Source of the DNA: CAYYGL01 sp964471235
Lineage (GTDB): Bacteria; Calditrichota; Calditrichia; RBG-13-44-9; J075
Assembly: GCA_964471235.1 (NCBI GenBank)
Contig: CAYYGL010000231.1
Location: 1 to 6,646, forward strand
Direction of reading: 5' to 3'
DNA length: 6,646 nt
In this document: positions 6,215 to 6,646 of the stretch, piece after piece
Numbering within the stretch: position 1 is the stretch's first letter
Layout of the letters: each line of letters starts with the position of its first letter
Translations under genes and position numbers: made by a program
Notes under the pieces: model-generated
What the model saw: the letters and a program-made list of their open reading frames with translations, nothing else
Told to the model about the DNA's origin: nothing
Databases searched by the model: none

Positions 6215-6251
6215 ATTATACGGCAAAGCAAAGTAAAGTGTATTATAATAA

Positions 6252-6323
6252 GTAACTATTCAGTTGTCTTGCCACAGACAACACAGGGGTCATTGAGAAT
6301 ATGAAAAAATTGTAACTATTCAG
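6252..6323. repeat. Direct repeat GTAACTATTCAG, two copies
   Basis: The exact 12-mer GTAACTATTCAG occurs at 6252-6263 and again at 6312-6323, start to start 60 bases apart. Both copies lie in AT-rich surroundings between the two ~118 bp repeats. Confidence 0.5.
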
Positions 6324-6341
6324 CTATATGCCCATTTGTGT

Positions 6342-6384
6342 CATTCCGGGTTTCGACGGTCAACTTTCGTTGGCGGTCGGAATG
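6342..6384. repeat. Hairpin with CATTCCG/CGGAATG arms
   Basis: CATTCCG (6342-6348) pairs with CGGAATG (6378-6384), and an inner CAAC/GTTG stem (6361-6372) closes a TTTC loop. The middle pairs imperfectly. It is likely a REP-like intergenic element rather than a terminator, because no T-run follows. Confidence 0.4.
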
Positions 6385-6403
6385 CCGTCATCATCTGAAA
6401 CGA

Positions 6404-6452
6404 ACCTCACCCACCCCAACCCCGTTTTTGGGCGGGAGGAGTAGGGTGAGGT
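6404..6452. repeat. REP-like palindrome with CCTCACCC ends
   Basis: Nine-base perfect arms ACCTCACCC (6404-6412) and GGGTGAGGT (6444-6452) enclose a C-rich left half and a G-rich right half meeting at GTTTTT. Elements of the form CCTCACCCC...GGGTGAGG are widespread intergenic repeats in unrelated bacteria. An A-run follows on the right. Confidence 0.6.
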
Positions 6453-6474
6453 AAAAAAACAACCCCTGAACCAT

Positions 6475-6592
6475 ACTTGAAATTTGACACTGATGAAACA
6501 GCTAAGCTGATTTACCCGGATGATTGGTCATCATATTAAAAAAAATCGGTGAAAATCCGGGTCCATCCGCGTTCTATTTTTCTTATGTCGAA
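6475..6592. repeat. Dispersed ~118 bp repeat, copy 2
   Basis: This is the second direct copy of the element at 6048-6164, in the same orientation, 310 bp further on. Differences are limited to a cluster near the left end (6484-6491), one substitution in the middle and the A-rich patch around 6540-6550. Homology to copy 1 stops abruptly after GTCGAA, which suggests a defined element end. Confidence 0.85.
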
Positions 6593-6646
6593 TAGGGTTT
6601 CACGAAACTCAGAAGTTATTGTTTTCTAATGATTTATAAACACACA

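Larger units (their letters stand above)
5962..6646. other. Gene-free, repeat-rich right end
   Basis: No credible coding frame is found on either strand. The region contains the two ~118 bp repeats, two GTAACTATTCAG copies, an AT-rich nested inverted repeat, a GC-rich hairpin and a REP-like palindrome. It looks like an accumulation site for small mobile or dispersed repeats upstream of the gene pair. Confidence 0.6.

Noticed and set aside
6244..6249. TATAAT as a -10 box of a plus-strand promoter
   Set aside because: No -35-like hexamer lies 16-18 bases upstream (CGGCAA at 17) and no gene follows. The region is simply AT-rich.

Overview
The window holds two long, adjacent genes on the minus strand, flanked on both sides by gene-free DNA rich in small repeats and hairpins. 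No rRNA, tRNA, CRISPR array, integrase or intact insertion sequence is visible. Base composition is moderate. Taken together, the TonB C-terminal/VIT secreted protein, the sigma-70-like promoter and the dispersed intergenic repeats suggest a Gram-negative bacterium with an outer membrane. The style of the repeats and of the secreted protein resembles Calditrichota/Ignavibacteria-like FCB lineages or candidate phyla. That placement is an impression, not a demonstrated assignment.

Layout, read along the minus strand from the right. A gene-free stretch (6646 to 5819) carries two copies of a ~118 bp repeat, REP-like palindromes and AT-rich hairpins, and ends in a good promoter candidate at 5890-5918. 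Gene 1 (5818 to 3983) encodes a 611-residue exported protein with an N-terminal signal peptide, a VIT-like domain and a TonB C-terminal-like domain. A 160 bp spacer with a four-unit heptamer repeat follows. Gene 2 (3822 to 454) encodes a 1122-residue protein with an N-terminal membrane segment, a helical HEAT-like region, two Clp/Hsp100-type AAA+ modules (the first degenerate, the second complete) and a C-terminal part that resembles the body of peptide chain release factor RF1/RF2. That last part lacks the catalytic GGQ domain. The left end (1 to 453) is gene-free and contains a perfect REP-type hairpin and short degenerate repeats.

The outstanding item is gene 2, a membrane-anchored unfoldase fused to a release factor that has kept its PCRF domain and its C-terminal tail but has a short linker where the peptidyl-hydrolase domain should be. 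The simplest inference is that the release-factor part serves as a docking or sensing module, possibly for ribosomes or stalled nascent chains, and delivers substrates to a one-engine AAA+ motor at the inner face of the membrane. The motor carries an IGF tripeptide where ClpA/ClpC-type proteins bind ClpP. Gene 1 would act on the other side of the membrane. Co-transcription is plausible from strand and spacing but is not proven, and I cannot tell from the sequence alone whether this architecture has been described before.
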